Shown: positions 34,417-46,200 of the stretch, in pieces
Position numbering within the stretch: the stretch's first letter is position 1
Layout: each line of letters starts with the position of its first letter
Source of the DNA: Smittia aterrima
Taxonomy: Eukaryota; Arthropoda; Insecta; Diptera; Chironomidae
Assembly: GCA_033063855.1 (NCBI GenBank)
Contig: CP093830.1
Location: 6,200,854-6,264,853 of the forward strand
Length of the DNA: 64,000 nt
Direction: 5' to 3'
Made by a program: the position numbers and the translations under genes
The notes under the pieces: model-generated
Seen by the model: only the letters and a program-made list of their open reading frames with translations
Databases searched by the model: none
What the model was told of the DNA's origin: nothing

Positions 34417-35757
34417 TCAAATGAAAACCTTTATTTCCTTTTGATCCAAGAAAATCTTCCAATTAAGATGTGATCCATGGATGTTTATAAATTTGATGAA
34501 TTTGCATTTATCTCTAATTGATTGTAAACTTGAATTTGTGAGATCTGGTTGGTTCATTAAAACTATTTTTCTCAAGTTCTTTAGGGAGCTTGCAATCTCC
34601 TCAATAGCTTCATCGTTAACAAATTTACAATTATCTAAGAACAATTCTTCTATATTGCAATGAAGTTCAAAGAAACACGATGGGCAATCGCCAATGTTCG
34701 TGAGGGTAAGCTTTTTAATTGAAGGAAGTGCTAGCTCCTCTAAGCTTCCGTCTATTAATTTTAAGCTTTCAACTTCTAAAAGATTCTCCGAAATTCTATT
34801 CAACATTCTCCTGTTTCTTACTCGCTTGAGTCTGAGATGTTTAATGCTTGGCATCTTCTCGAAAACTGTCTCAGGCACTTTGTTTCCTCTCACATTAAGC
34901 TCCTCAACCGATGGCAATGTCTCGAGATAACTCATCGAGACATTTGACAGACGAAGACGTTTCAATGACTTCATTTGATTCAGCACCGATGACAAATCAC
35001 ACAAGTCAACGTCAGATATCTCAACTTCTCTCAAACTTTCAACATGTACTTCGAGAAAACTTTTCAGATGAATTGTCTTTTGGAAGAGACAATCGATGAG
35101 TGAGAACTTTTCTAATCTAAAGCAAACGCTGTCCAGTGAGTTGTCAGAGAATAAACTTGTCTTACAAAATCCTGTCAACGAAAGGCTTTTCAGCTGAACA
35201 TGCTGAAAGCGAAGCAGTTGAATGAAGTCAGAAAAGTTGTCAAAGGTGTCACGTTCATTCTGAGTCAAATTAATTTCTTGGACGGCGCAACCTCGAATGA
35301 CACGAAACAGTCTTGGATCGCTGACGATGCTTGTTAAGCTTTGAATCCTGAGATTTGGCTGCGGCTGTTTCATCACGTTTGGAACATCAGAGAGTGAAAC
35401 TCGCTCAAAATTTAAATTGTTCACGTTCGGTGTTTCATTGAGAATCTTGCGGATTGAGTCAATCTTCAACTTGCAGTTGACAAAGCTCAGCGTCTTCAGA
35501 TTGTCTCCAATTCTTTTAAGGATTCCGTAATGAATCGTTGGTTTGTAGAAACCAATCTTGAGATTGATGTATTGTCGGTTTCCAATAGTTTCTTCATCTC
35601 CATTCAGTTTCCTAAACGAAAGTTGAAGCTTTTCCACAAGCTTCGAACTGCCAATCACTTCATTGAAGACGTTACTCACTGTTGACAACGCAATCAAGTC
35701 GCTCCCCGATAAATATTGGAAAATTTCCAACAGAATTTCCTCCGGCAGAAAATTCAT
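34417..35757 (-). CDS. F-box/leucine-rich-repeat protein
   Basis: A single uninterrupted 446-residue frame. Residues 3-40 form an F-box (LPEEILLEIFQYLSGSDLIALSTVSNVFNEVI). The rest is a run of leucine-rich repeats such as LKTLSFVNCKL, LKSLSLTGFC, LREVEISDVDL, LKRLRLSNVSM, VEELNVRGNKV and IEELFLDNCKF. F-box/LRR proteins are substrate adaptors of SCF ubiquitin ligases; the substrate cannot be told. AATAAA on the minus strand at 34371-34376 lies about 40 bp past the stop. It is the only intronless protein gene in the window, so a retrocopy origin is possible, though no poly-A remnant was seen. Confidence 0.93.
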   Translation of the reverse strand: MNFLPEEILLEIFQYLSGSDLIALSTVSNVFNEVIGSSKLVEKLQLSFRKLNGDEETIGNRQYINLKIGFYKPTIHYGILKRIGDNLKTLSFVNCKLKIDSIRKILNETPNVNNLNFERVSLSDVPNVMKQPQPNLRIQSLTSIVSDPRLFRVIRGCAVQEINLTQNERDTFDNFSDFIQLLRFQHVQLKSLSLTGFCKTSLFSDNSLDSVCFRLEKFSLIDCLFQKTIHLKSFLEVHVESLREVEISDVDLCDLSSVLNQMKSLKRLRLSNVSMSYLETLPSVEELNVRGNKVPETVFEKMPSIKHLRLKRVRNRRMLNRISENLLEVESLKLIDGSLEELALPSIKKLTLTNIGDCPSCFFELHCNIEELFLDNCKFVNDEAIEEIASSLKNLRKIVLMNQPDLTNSSLQSIRDKCKFIKFINIHGSHLNWKIFLDQKEIKVFI

Positions 35758-36178
35758 TTCGCTCGCGATAAAAATATTCCGGAAAATATGTTCACAAAAA
35801 CATCCGCGAGTTAAGAGAAATTATCAAGAGGAAAAAGCGCTCGTTGTGCAAGAGAAAAATTCACGCGACAGTCACAACATAGAAAGAAAATTATTTTGCA
35901 TATTAAGCAGCGAAATGCCGGAATGTAAAAAGAGATAAATTAAATTATGATTGCCAAAACTTTAAGTTTTAAGGGAAATTTAATTTCTCACGGTAAAAGG
36001 GTTCGAATCCCAAAAAAAAAATTGATGGATTGTATGTTTTTTTTTTATTCACTGTATGTGTAGAAATTTTTTATTCACAAAATTTCATTAATCATTTTTG
36101 TTAATTAGAGCAAAAAATTTAAAAGCGTTAGATTTAAATTTCTATTTTAAAAATTAAAAAAAAAAATTACAAAAAAGT
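35758..36178. other. 5' flank of the F-box gene
   Basis: Short AT-rich region with long A and T runs. GGTTCGAATCCC at about 36000 resembles a tRNA T-arm but has no matching acceptor, D or anticodon arm. Confidence 0.4.
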
Positions 36179-36250
36179 TGCCGTGACCAGGATTCGAACC
36201 TGGGTTACTACGGCCACAACGTAGGGTCCTAACCACTAGACGATCACGGC
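36179..36250 (-). tRNA. tRNA-His-GTG: tRNA-His (anticodon GTG), variant with compensated stem
   Basis: A 72-nt cloverleaf identical to the two upstream copies except in the anticodon stem, which is CTACG/CGTAG instead of CCACG/CGTGG. The C28-G42 pair has become U28-A42, so pairing is kept. Anticodon GTG, discriminator A and the internal promoter boxes are intact. A six-T terminator (plus-strand A-run 36171-36176) starts two nucleotides after the discriminator. Confidence 0.96.
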
Positions 36251-36846
36251 GTCAAACTCTTTCGAGTTGTGTCGAGGGTTTGGCATAATCACCACATAAA
36301 CTAAAGCTTACTTTTGATTTCTTATTAAACCGGTTAATTGCTCTAAATAACTTGCAGACTGAAATAGTTGATTAACGTGAGTAAAAGAAAATTGGAGAAT
36401 TGAACAATTCACTTTTGGATTATGAATAAGAAGAGAGAAAGTTCGAGCGTAGCGACGTGTTTGGAACAAAATCGAATTGAAACAAGATTTCGCTGTGAAG
36501 ATTGCGAAGCGAAATCTTCTTGAGATTTCGAAGGAAATCAGAAAAAGGTTAACAAAAGGAGGGAGAAGACTTATCGACTGTGGGTAAAAAGTCTTCAAGA
36601 TTAAAAGCTCTCTCGGAATAAAAAATGAATTGACAAGATTCGTTTAAATCTATTTTCGGGTTTGCCAAGGAAATTCGTTGGAAAATGCACAAAGAATGAT
36701 TTTCAATGGAAAACGTTCGAAATGAAATTGATTGAGTAAAAGCCGTTCTGGTTTGATGCTTGTCAAGTGATTATTTTATTCATGCTTTGCGCGTTGTCAT
36801 TTCAAGTAATTTGATCAAACTTTTAGAATCAATCGCGATTAAAATT
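36251..36846. other. 3' flank of the glycine-rich peptide gene
   Basis: Noncoding. Minus-strand AATAAA at about 36773-36779 is the likely polyadenylation signal of the small peptide gene, about 70 bp past its stop. Nothing else is recognised. Confidence 0.45.
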
Positions 36847-37161
36847 TCATTTTCCTGGTCCAGGCATTCCACCGGCTTTACCGTCGCCTCCAGCGCCTCC
36901 GCCAGCTTGATAGAGTTTAATTATTCAGAGTTAATTAAGAGTTATAAATTAGGTTTCACTCGATATTCCTTACCACCCATTCCTCCTCCCATTCCGAATT
37001 GAAATCCTCCACCAGCGTTACCGTTACCGCCAAAACCTGAAAGTTTATTTGTTCATTGAAAATTCAATGAATACTTGGTAAGTCTAAATTGGTTCACCTT
37101 GAGCCATTGCAAACTCAATCAAGAACAAAACGACAAACACAAATAAAGCGATTTTGTCCAT
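36847..37161 (-). CDS. Small secreted glycine-rich peptide
   Basis: Three short exons: complement(join(36847..36905,36974..37036,37098..37161)), 61 residues, introns 61-68 bp, phases consistent. Residues 1-20 are a textbook signal peptide (MDKIALFVFVVLFLIEFAMA). The mature part of about 41 residues is mostly Gly with Asn, Ala, Phe and Met (GFGGNGNAGGG, FGMGGGMG) and ends GMPGPGK. A TATAAAAG at 37228-37235 and a downstream AATAAA (36773-36779) frame a compact transcript. Secreted Gly-rich peptides of insects include cuticle, silk-associated and antimicrobial types; the sequence does not decide between them. It is too short and too split to appear as a long open frame, but promoter, signal peptide, splice sites and poly-A signal agree. 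Confidence 0.8.
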
Positions 37162-37227
37162 TTCCAGTTTAAACTTTAACTTCAGCTTTTGAAAGTTTAA
37201 TGATACTTCAAGTCAAAACTGCAGTTG

Positions 37228-37235
37228 CTTTTATA
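37228..37235 (-). promoter_or_regulatory. TATA box of the glycine-rich peptide gene
   Basis: TATAAAAG on the minus strand, 67 bp before the ATG. TATCATT near 37200 sits at the right distance for an initiator. Confidence 0.65.
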
Positions 37236-40200
37236 CTCAACAAACTAATCGAGTCAAAGTTTATCTTGACAAATCACCATGCAAAGCAAACATCAATTTG
37301 TACTTTGATAGAGATCGACGTTCGTGTTCGCGAATCAGCAGCAAAATGTAATTATGATCTATAAAGCTCATCAAAAACATTTTGCAACTTTATTCAAGAT
37401 CAAACGAGAAAATGTTTGCGACACAAAAACATGATTGGCCTTTGGCGAAGTAAATTAATTTCTAATTAAAAATATTTTCTTTTCCGCTTATTATTTTGAA
37501 AAGCGAGGGAGACGAAGAGCGAGAAGTCAATCTCTAGGAAAACATAAATTTAAAGATATTTAAATTGAAATTCCTTGGATTCTTCATGTTCATAAACTTT
37601 TCCCACCCTCGCCACGTCGAGAACGACTCAGGCAAAAGGAATTTTAATCCTTTTAACAAACAACTCCACAGCCTTCTTTAAGGAGGCCTGGGGGCGTTCG
37701 CGAGAGAGAAGGGGGCCGCGCTAGGTGATGTTAAAATTTATGATAATCAATTTGAAATAACAAATTTTTTTTCGTTGTTCAGTCTTCACTCATTGTCGAA
37801 TGAGTTTGAAGTCGAAGAGAAAGAATGAAAATATGAATATTCGCAAAGTAAATAGCGCCGAAAGGCACAAGGGGTGAGATCATAAATATCGTCGGCAATT
37901 AGTTCCATATGGCACGAATCTCTCCTTAACTTTATTACCCGAACCCGACTCAAGTCTCTCAAGCAATTAAATCGTGACATAATTTACGATTGCCCCAGTT
38001 TTTCGAACAACATAATGAATATTACACTTCACCCCTTTTCGTTTCTCTTCTTGAGCGAAATCTGTTAAAATGAAAAGCCGTCATGAGAATAATGTCTCAT
38101 GTCAGATTTCCATCAAACGCACTCAATTCTTTAAACCGATTTTCTTATCACGAGGAAATCCAACTGAAAAAATATGACAAAAATATTCTTCCTCTTCCTC
38201 GCCGTCACACATATTCTTCCTTTCGACTTCGTTCTTTTTTTACATTCAATAAAAAAGGAATAAGAAGTTGTAGAACGTGAGCAGAAAGCTAAAAATTGTC
38301 ACGTTTCCTCGACTTGCTTCTTCTTCCTTAGCTCGGTGTGCGAATGTTCTTGCAGGTTGTTAATGCTGTTTGCACAGCATCATTTTCGAGCATATGGATT
38401 CATTCTTTGCAATTTCATGCATGAATTGAAGAATATAAGATTTATGCTTCAAGATTTCTCGATTTCAAACAATTCTTGCTCGCCACCCTACGTCCCCTTG
38501 CTCTCTCTCTTTCTTTTTCTTTATTCGTCGTCATATTTCTCTTAGCAGCAAGGTGCCGATAACGAAAGGTAAATGTAACATTTTATTATTCTCGCGCTTG
38601 TGAAATGTCGCTTTTATTTATTCTTGGGACGGGTAGGTTCATAAATCACGTCACGATGTTGTGAGAAGGGATGGGTTGAAAGGTCAGCGACGTGTAAGAG
38701 ATGACAAACATTACGCAAAACTCCAATCGCTCTCGCCTCCACTCAACGACAACTTTTCCTTCTTTTTTCGAGCGTAAATCTTTATTTTGTTTGACTTTTG
38801 AATTCATTTTTCTTCATTAATCAACGAACATTTAATTTTTCATTGCTTTATGAGAAGACGAATTGTAAACGAATCTCAAAGCGATTGATTAAATTGAAAA
38901 CTTTTCCTCGCTTTACAGCAATAAAACGAAAAATAAAGTTAATTTCTTATATCGATCGAATTAAGTTAATTGAACAAATTTATTTCTCCTTAATCGATTC
39001 GATGTCATAAAAGTTGACAATAAATTTTCATTCAATGCTGTCGCACTGAAAATTTCTCAACACACATCGAGAGGTTTAATCAAAAGCCAATAAATCTAAT
39101 TGTAGCAGTTAATCGAGCAGATGGTAACTTTACCCTTATCGTGTCAATCGGAGTCAAATGAAATTTGAAATTGAATAATGCTAAGTGGCAAGGAAGGGGT
39201 GAACGCAAATAAATAAAAAATCAATCACTTCCTAAATGCCTGGGTGCCTGATTTCATTAATTTTGAAGAATCTAAGTGATCACATCCCCTGAAAAAAAGA
39301 GAGCCTAAAATTGGAGTAGGTTTAGTCAACGAGCGTAGGCGGGCTTTGGCATATGAGAACGAGGGAAATTCAAATCATGTAAAGCTACCTTTCGAAAAAG
39401 AGAAGAGAATTCGGTGCTCGTAACGAAATCAACGAGATAAGCTGGTGAATGTTCCGCCATCCCATTTTAGATCTACATTGTTCTCGTCCATCTCTAATAT
39501 CAGAAAAGTCTTCAAAGATAAAACCTTTCATTTTAATCACATTTCATCAAGCAACAGAAACGCTATTTTAAGACATCTCGCCCTTACGATCGCATTCAAC
39601 CCTTTGGCCTTTATCCTCGTCCATTCCCCTGGCTACGTTCACTCAAGCAATCCTAATCAAATCCTCGAGAAGAAACTTTCATTTCCATTTCAATCAATGA
39701 TGTAAATTTTCTCGATTTTCGTATCTAAATCCTCTTCTCTCTCCCTCTCTCACTTCCCCTCGGCTTCACTCGCAGGCTGCGGCAAAAATGGAAACAAACT
39801 TTGCAAAGCATCGCAAAGATTTATTCAATAACATCGATTTAAAATTAAATCGGGTCAGAAAATCAAATCCTCTTGACGCTGTTTGCTTTGAACCCCTTCA
39901 GGCACCCCCGGTCTAAGAGTGGGAATTTTTCGAATCGAAAAAATGTGTAAAGGATTACATCGAGCGATGGGGTTTTGTTGTTTTGAAGAGGCTTTCAACT
40001 TCCCTTTTCATCGGCAATTTCGTTAAAATGTTTTTGCTGTCTACGAAATGAAGTCCTTAGCTCGGAATAAAAAGTTTCCTTTCCCATTCTCTTGTGAAGT
40101 GAAATCATTTCTTGTTTATTTAGCGTTGGAGAGCGAAAGAAAATAAAGTCGATCAAGAGAGAAAAAAGGGTAGAGGACGGAAGCTTTACCAAGAATTTTT

Positions 40201-43200
40201 GAAGAATTTTTAATTCGATCACTCGCTGAAAGGTTGCCAATGGAAAAGTTTCACTGTGGCATTCAATTAACGTCACCTTGCGAAAGTCACAAGTCTGTAA
40301 CATTTTTGCCATTCGATTAATTGAAACTTTTCCTTGCAACAACTAACTCCCAATCGAATGTGAAGCGATTAAATCTGTATTCTACTCCACGCCCGCACCC
40401 GTTCATTCCATCAATTGGCGAAATTAATGAAATCGGAATTTGATTATTCCATTCAATTTCCTCTCTCTCTTTCCCTCATGCCACCAGTCCATCCGTTCGT
40501 TCGATCGCTCGCTTGCCTCAATTCAATAGCGTACGAGAATCATGAAAAAAACTATTTAATCACTGTACGAAACACGATGAGTTGCGTTAAGCTTTATTCG
40601 ACCAATATCACAGATTTGTGCTAAAAGCTGAAAGACGAAGAAAGAATTCAATGGAAGGAATTTTATCGAAGGAAAAGTATAAAAGTAAATTGAGCATACA
40701 ATTTGCTAACTAATCGATCCTATTGCAACATAAAATCGAACTCGAAGAAAGAAAAAGTTGGACAGAAAAGTTAGTGAACTAAGAAGCTTCTTACCTCGTT
40801 TGGTAAAGTGAAAGTTCGAGAGAACGAACGACGAGGAGTTTCAGATGAAAATTGGTGAAGATTCTTTGGCGTTGAGGCTAATTAAAAGGTCAGTCAATTA
40901 TAAAAACACCAAACTTTCCCGTCTTGTTTGTGAGCTCTCAAGCGATTAAAGGGCCCGGGAAGTAGAGAAAAAGAAGAAGAAGAGCAGTGTCTGACAGCGA
41001 ACGAGGACGAGATCCCCAACAAGCCATAAAAGCATCCGACCATTCGCTTTAATTTAATTGCTTTTCTCATCTTCGCCTTTCGCCTTCGATTCGCTCCTCT
41101 CCGCCAGGCTTTAATCTTTTATTTTTGTTGTGCAAGACAAAATACTTTCAGCTCCGACCGTTATGTTTTCTTGTTCAGTAGATTGCATTTTAAATTTTCC
41201 TCTTTCTCTCTCTTGTGCGCTGCACAACTCTTCTTCGTTCTTCTGCAATTTATGTCAAGCAACTTTCTTTTTATTCTTCTTTCTTAACCAGTCAAGATTT
41301 TGGTGAAGTTTGCTGGTGACGTCAATGACTTTTGTTTGGAGAAGTTTTTGAATCGGAAAAGTTTATGGGAAATAATTCAATTTTTGACTTGAAAAGTTTT
41401 AATTGTGACAAACTTACACAATTGTCCCCAAGAAAAAGATTTCATGTAAATTGCAATCAGTTCTTGCTTCTTACGAGATAAATTGTTAAAGACGGAACAT
41501 TGAAGGTAAATTTTGCATTATTTTCGTAAAACTGAATAATTGAAAATTTAATTCAATAAATTTCCATCAATTTCCCTCGCTTCTCTCAACGGGATTCGAG
41601 TCGAGCAATCAACCTGTGCTGTGAACTCATCGTTCGTCATCGATACGTGCTTCGCAATTCTTTTTTAAAATGCTCTTTTTTAAATCGAGTGTAGGTTTCT
41701 TTTGTCACTTGATCCAAGTCGATTCGCTCCTTGCCATAGCGGAAGCCTATTGACTCAAATAATTGGTTTAACGCATTCACACCAAAGATTGAAAAAAAAA
41801 CGTTGAAGCATGTAAGGCGTATGGCTTCCTTCACTCTCTCATTCTATCTCAGCACGTCTGTGCTTTCTTTTCTTTATTGGAAACGTCGCATGAGTATAAA
41901 TTGAATAATTTAGCGACAACTACCGAAGTAAATTGTTTTTAATAGATTTTTATTGCCTTTTTATGAATGCGATGAATTGACATGACATTTCTTTTGTGTA
42001 TTAAAGGTATGCTCTAGACTGAGGCGTAAAGTCATAAAATCTCCATCGAATTCTCCAATTTGTTCGTCGATGAGATTCCGTCGGAAACTGCTGAATCCTG
42101 TCACGTTCTATCACGCTTGCCGGAACTTGACAGTTCATCATGCCTTTTCGAGCAATGAATATTTTGGGTTGCGATGTTTTACTGGTTAATTTACAGTGTT
42201 TATTTTACCGAAATTAAAATTGACTCTCTGTTGTGATAGTGCGCTCGCTTTATCGTGAAATTATTAATCAATTATCGTTTGTGCTCTCACATGGAAATCA
42301 TTCGATTCATTGTTTTAAAGCGGTCGCCATAATCATAATTGCATGATGATGCTTAACTGCATAAAGCCACAATTTTATGTTTTCGGGGAAATCTTTCAAC
42401 AACAATCTCCACTCACTTGAGTTCCTCTCATCGAGCTTGAAAACTCTTTTATCTCGAGATTGATTTTGAGAGCAAAACTCTTTCACTTCTTGAACACATT
42501 TTGCATTGTGCTTTAAAAATGCAAAATGCTGGAAAAGTTTTTAAAGCCAGGGATTAACAGTGCGGCAGGCAAAGAGCTGAACACTTTAACTCAGGCCCAA
42601 AGTTACTTTTTCTTGTAAAAGTTTTTAGACACTAAGCTTCATTGAACTATTCTAACGAAGTCTTAGTAATTTCCATATTTTTCACGTAGGCTACAGTCTG
42701 ATGATATTCCCTTCGTTTATTCTCTTTCCTTCTTTCTCTTCCACTCCACAGCTCCCCTGGCTGCCTGGGGGAAGCGATGTGTGAAGTAAAATCGTTTTTA
42801 ATTTTCTCCAAACGAGCGAGACAAAAAAAGAAACATGAAAAACTTTCTCACTTTGAAGTCGAGTGAAAAAGTCCTCGAGAAGAACGATAAGGAAAAGAGC
42901 CCTCTCAAGGAGAAGTAAAATTCTCGCACAATGGATGAGAACTGCAGAGGAAGTTTTTTCCGTTAATGAAAGTTTTTTCAAGATGATGGATGGAACGAAA
43001 TTAAAGAAAATCTCCGCATTGGCGTCTCTTCAACGATGATGCGGGTCAGTTAGCGGCGAAAAGAGCTTGCAACGAGACATAAACGAGAATCGCGAAGATG
43101 TTCAAAATGTCATAATCCCGTTAGAGTCGCTCTCTCGCAGTAAAGCCATATGGTCACTTCCTCGTACTGCGTGCATATTGTTCTTCTTCTCTTCTTATGC

Positions 43201-46200
43201 GCGAAAAATGTGTGCTACTCAAGGTTGTCGACCTGCAACTCTAACCACCAACGTTAACTTGGAGTACGATGCAACTTCTCTTCATTTAAATTTTGCAAAT
43301 TTGAATTTTCTGTTGGTTATGAAAGTCTCGCTCGCTTGCTCACTCTTCGTCATTCGTTCTCCCATTACACCGAAGATGATTAACATTTCAATTATGAAAA
43401 GTCTTCGAAGTACTTCACAGATTCAGCAACTGAACATTGTTTATTGCATTATAAAGTTACAAGCAACACGAGATGAGGAGAGAAAATTGAAATGCATGCA
43501 TGCTTGAATTACATGTTCGCATCCTTAATATTTCATTTGCAGATTATCATCGCTAACAAAACTTTGTCGTTTTGTCGTCATTCGTCGTTGGTTGTGTGTT
43601 CAGCAGCCGTTAGTTGTGTGTCATTTGCATAATGCATCTCTTAACTTGCTCGGTGCCATTGTGGAGAATCGTGAAATTTTCAATGCGATGATACAAGGTG
43701 ATGAAGTCGACAAATGCAGATCATCATGCATCGGAGTTTGTTTACATTATGAAACTTAAATCTTTGCAAACTGAAAATGTTTGTTTTCTCCATCTCCCAA
43801 TGTCACTGGGAGCTCTTAATTTGCATTTATCTGAAAAGCAAACGAACACAAGGAGAGTGAGGGAATTTGCATATTTTTAAAATTTTAATTACTCAAGAAT
43901 TTCTTGCCTTTGTTTCTTAGAAGGGGAAGAGTTTAAATTTGGGCACAAAAGTTAATCATCGCCACAAGCTTTTGGTTAAAACGAGTGTCTCTAACAGTCA
44001 GAGGGGAAAACAACAAGAAGAAGAAGAAGATAAACGTCACTTTAACCCACAACATGCAACGAGCAAATTGTGATTGAACTCACGCACGTTCCCCCGCTGA
44101 CTCGCTCCGACACAACAAGGAGACACAGCAGCGGGAGAGAGAGACAGTAATTAATTGAGGTAATAAAAAAAATCATCTGAGATTATCGCGCAGATCGCTG
44201 CAGAAAGAATTACTCGAACAAAAAGACGACGAAGACGACGACGACGATGAAGAGAAGAAGTTGAAAACAACAGAAAGCAGCGATTGTGGCGTAAGGAAGA
44301 GAAGTAGCATTCGACATCATGCAAATTCAATTTCGCTTTTTCTTTTGCTCGTTTTCAGCCTTTCCAATAAAAATGCAATATCATTAATTAGCATTTCGCT
44401 TGTTATTTTTAATTGATATTATTTTTCATTTTCATTTTTATTGCTTCGTCCGCTTGCTGCTTACTGTGGCGGTGCATTTGCTTGAGCTATTGGCAAGCAG
44501 CTTACAAATAATATAATTAAAGAAATATTTGTTGGCAGAGAAGAAAACTCGTTCCTACACAACGGTTGCAGAAAAGGAAATTAATCTCTCTCCGGTTAAG
44601 TCGAACAAAAGTTTTTATTCATTTTTTTTCCTTCAACTGTTCTTGCCGCATTTTTTCATTCTCCTCTGTCAAGGGGTTGCGTCTAGGAATAGAAGAATGT
44701 TTCTGACAAAAGGGTTTTTGTATCGTGAAATATCTTGCTATGTAAGCGCATTACGCTCGTAGCTCGAGAGAAGGAAAAAAGCTTCTCGAGAGGGCTGCAT
44801 GTGAGGGTCGCAAAAAGAGCAGAGATTTTCGGGTGGGTCGTGCAGAGATTACGTGAGTTCAAGTATACCATTCAATAAATTCCACGAAACCTTTTTTATG
44901 AAAAGTTTGATTAAATGTTTCCATGACTTTCGTACAAATCCGCGTTAAGCTGAAATAAGGTTCTCTAGCTTTAAATGTTGAGTAATTTATTAAAACTTCT
45001 CACTTCATGCCTTCAAGACATGATTCTAAGCTCATAATGGATTTATTGCTTCCCTAATCAATGAAGAGTCCCTCTCCGAAAGCTTCTGGTTAGAACTTTG
45101 AGCTCATCGCAACTGAGGACTCATAAAGTTCTGCAGTCGATGTTGATATTCCATCTCTGGAGAAAAATGGAAAATGGCATGCACAACGAAACTTTCGGGA
45201 AGCTCTTGAGAGTAGAATTTTTTAAGCATTCACGGAGAGTTGTGCAAAAAGAACTCGAGAATTTCAAGCTTAGCTATAAAATATTGAGAAATATGTGAAA
45301 ATTGTTTCAGACGGTTACAGAAACATTCTCGGCAACAGAGCAGCACAAAAAAAAACATAAAATTATGTAAAAACGGTCATTTTTCATGATAAACCAAAGT
45401 TTCTTCGAACTGTCCAGACTCCGCACTCGAGAGTAAAATAAAGCACAGCTTCGAGTCTTTATGATGTAAATATTTGTTATTCAATTTATTTATTCAAATA
45501 ATACAGTTCCCTGAAAAGTGTAGAACGACAGTACTGTCACGTTCCCTAATATTTATACATTCTTGCATGATCTCTGCTCGCGCAAAGCGACGTCGTCGAT
45601 GCTGAGAAAAAAAAGAATCTTTGTGGAATGTTAAAGAGCAAGAGAGAAAGGGGGAGAAAAAAATTAATAAGAACTCGTGTGCCGCACTCAAAGTGAAAAA
45701 TGAAGGATCGGGAATTTTCTTATGCAAGCAGAGCCAATAATGTGAACGAGCTGCGGGTGAATAGATTTGGTGAAAATCGGCAAATTCCATTAGGATATCA
45801 AATGTTCTGAAAAAGAGGCGAAGACGAAGAAACCCATGTCGCTTGAAAAATGATTGCAATACTTCCGCTCTCAACTTACTTTTAATATGCAAAAGCTTTT
45901 AGATTGAATTTTGCTTGCATAAAACATGTTGAAGAAGGAGGTGGATGGTTTGTGGGTACACAGAGAGAAATGATTCTCGAGGAGAGAGAGGGCGACTGTG
46001 GTTGAGTTCCAAAAGGTGTTTTAAACTAACGATTTATTGCTCTCGAAAGTTATCCCTCTCGTAAATTTTCCAAACGATTTTGTTGCTCGTAGGGCAAATC
46101 GATATTCTCGCTTTCTTAGCATGATTGCTTTCATAGTTTTTTCTCCACTTCTTTTTCATCAGGAAAACCGAAGCCATCAGCAAGAACTAAACCCATTTTA

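Noticed and set aside
35985..36012. GGTTCGAATCCC resembling a tRNA T-arm
   Set aside because: Only three of the expected five stem pairs form, and no acceptor, D or anticodon arm lies at the right distance.
43067..43507. 146-codon open frame
   Set aside because: Starts at TTG in repetitive, low-complexity surroundings; composition and lack of any motif argue against coding.
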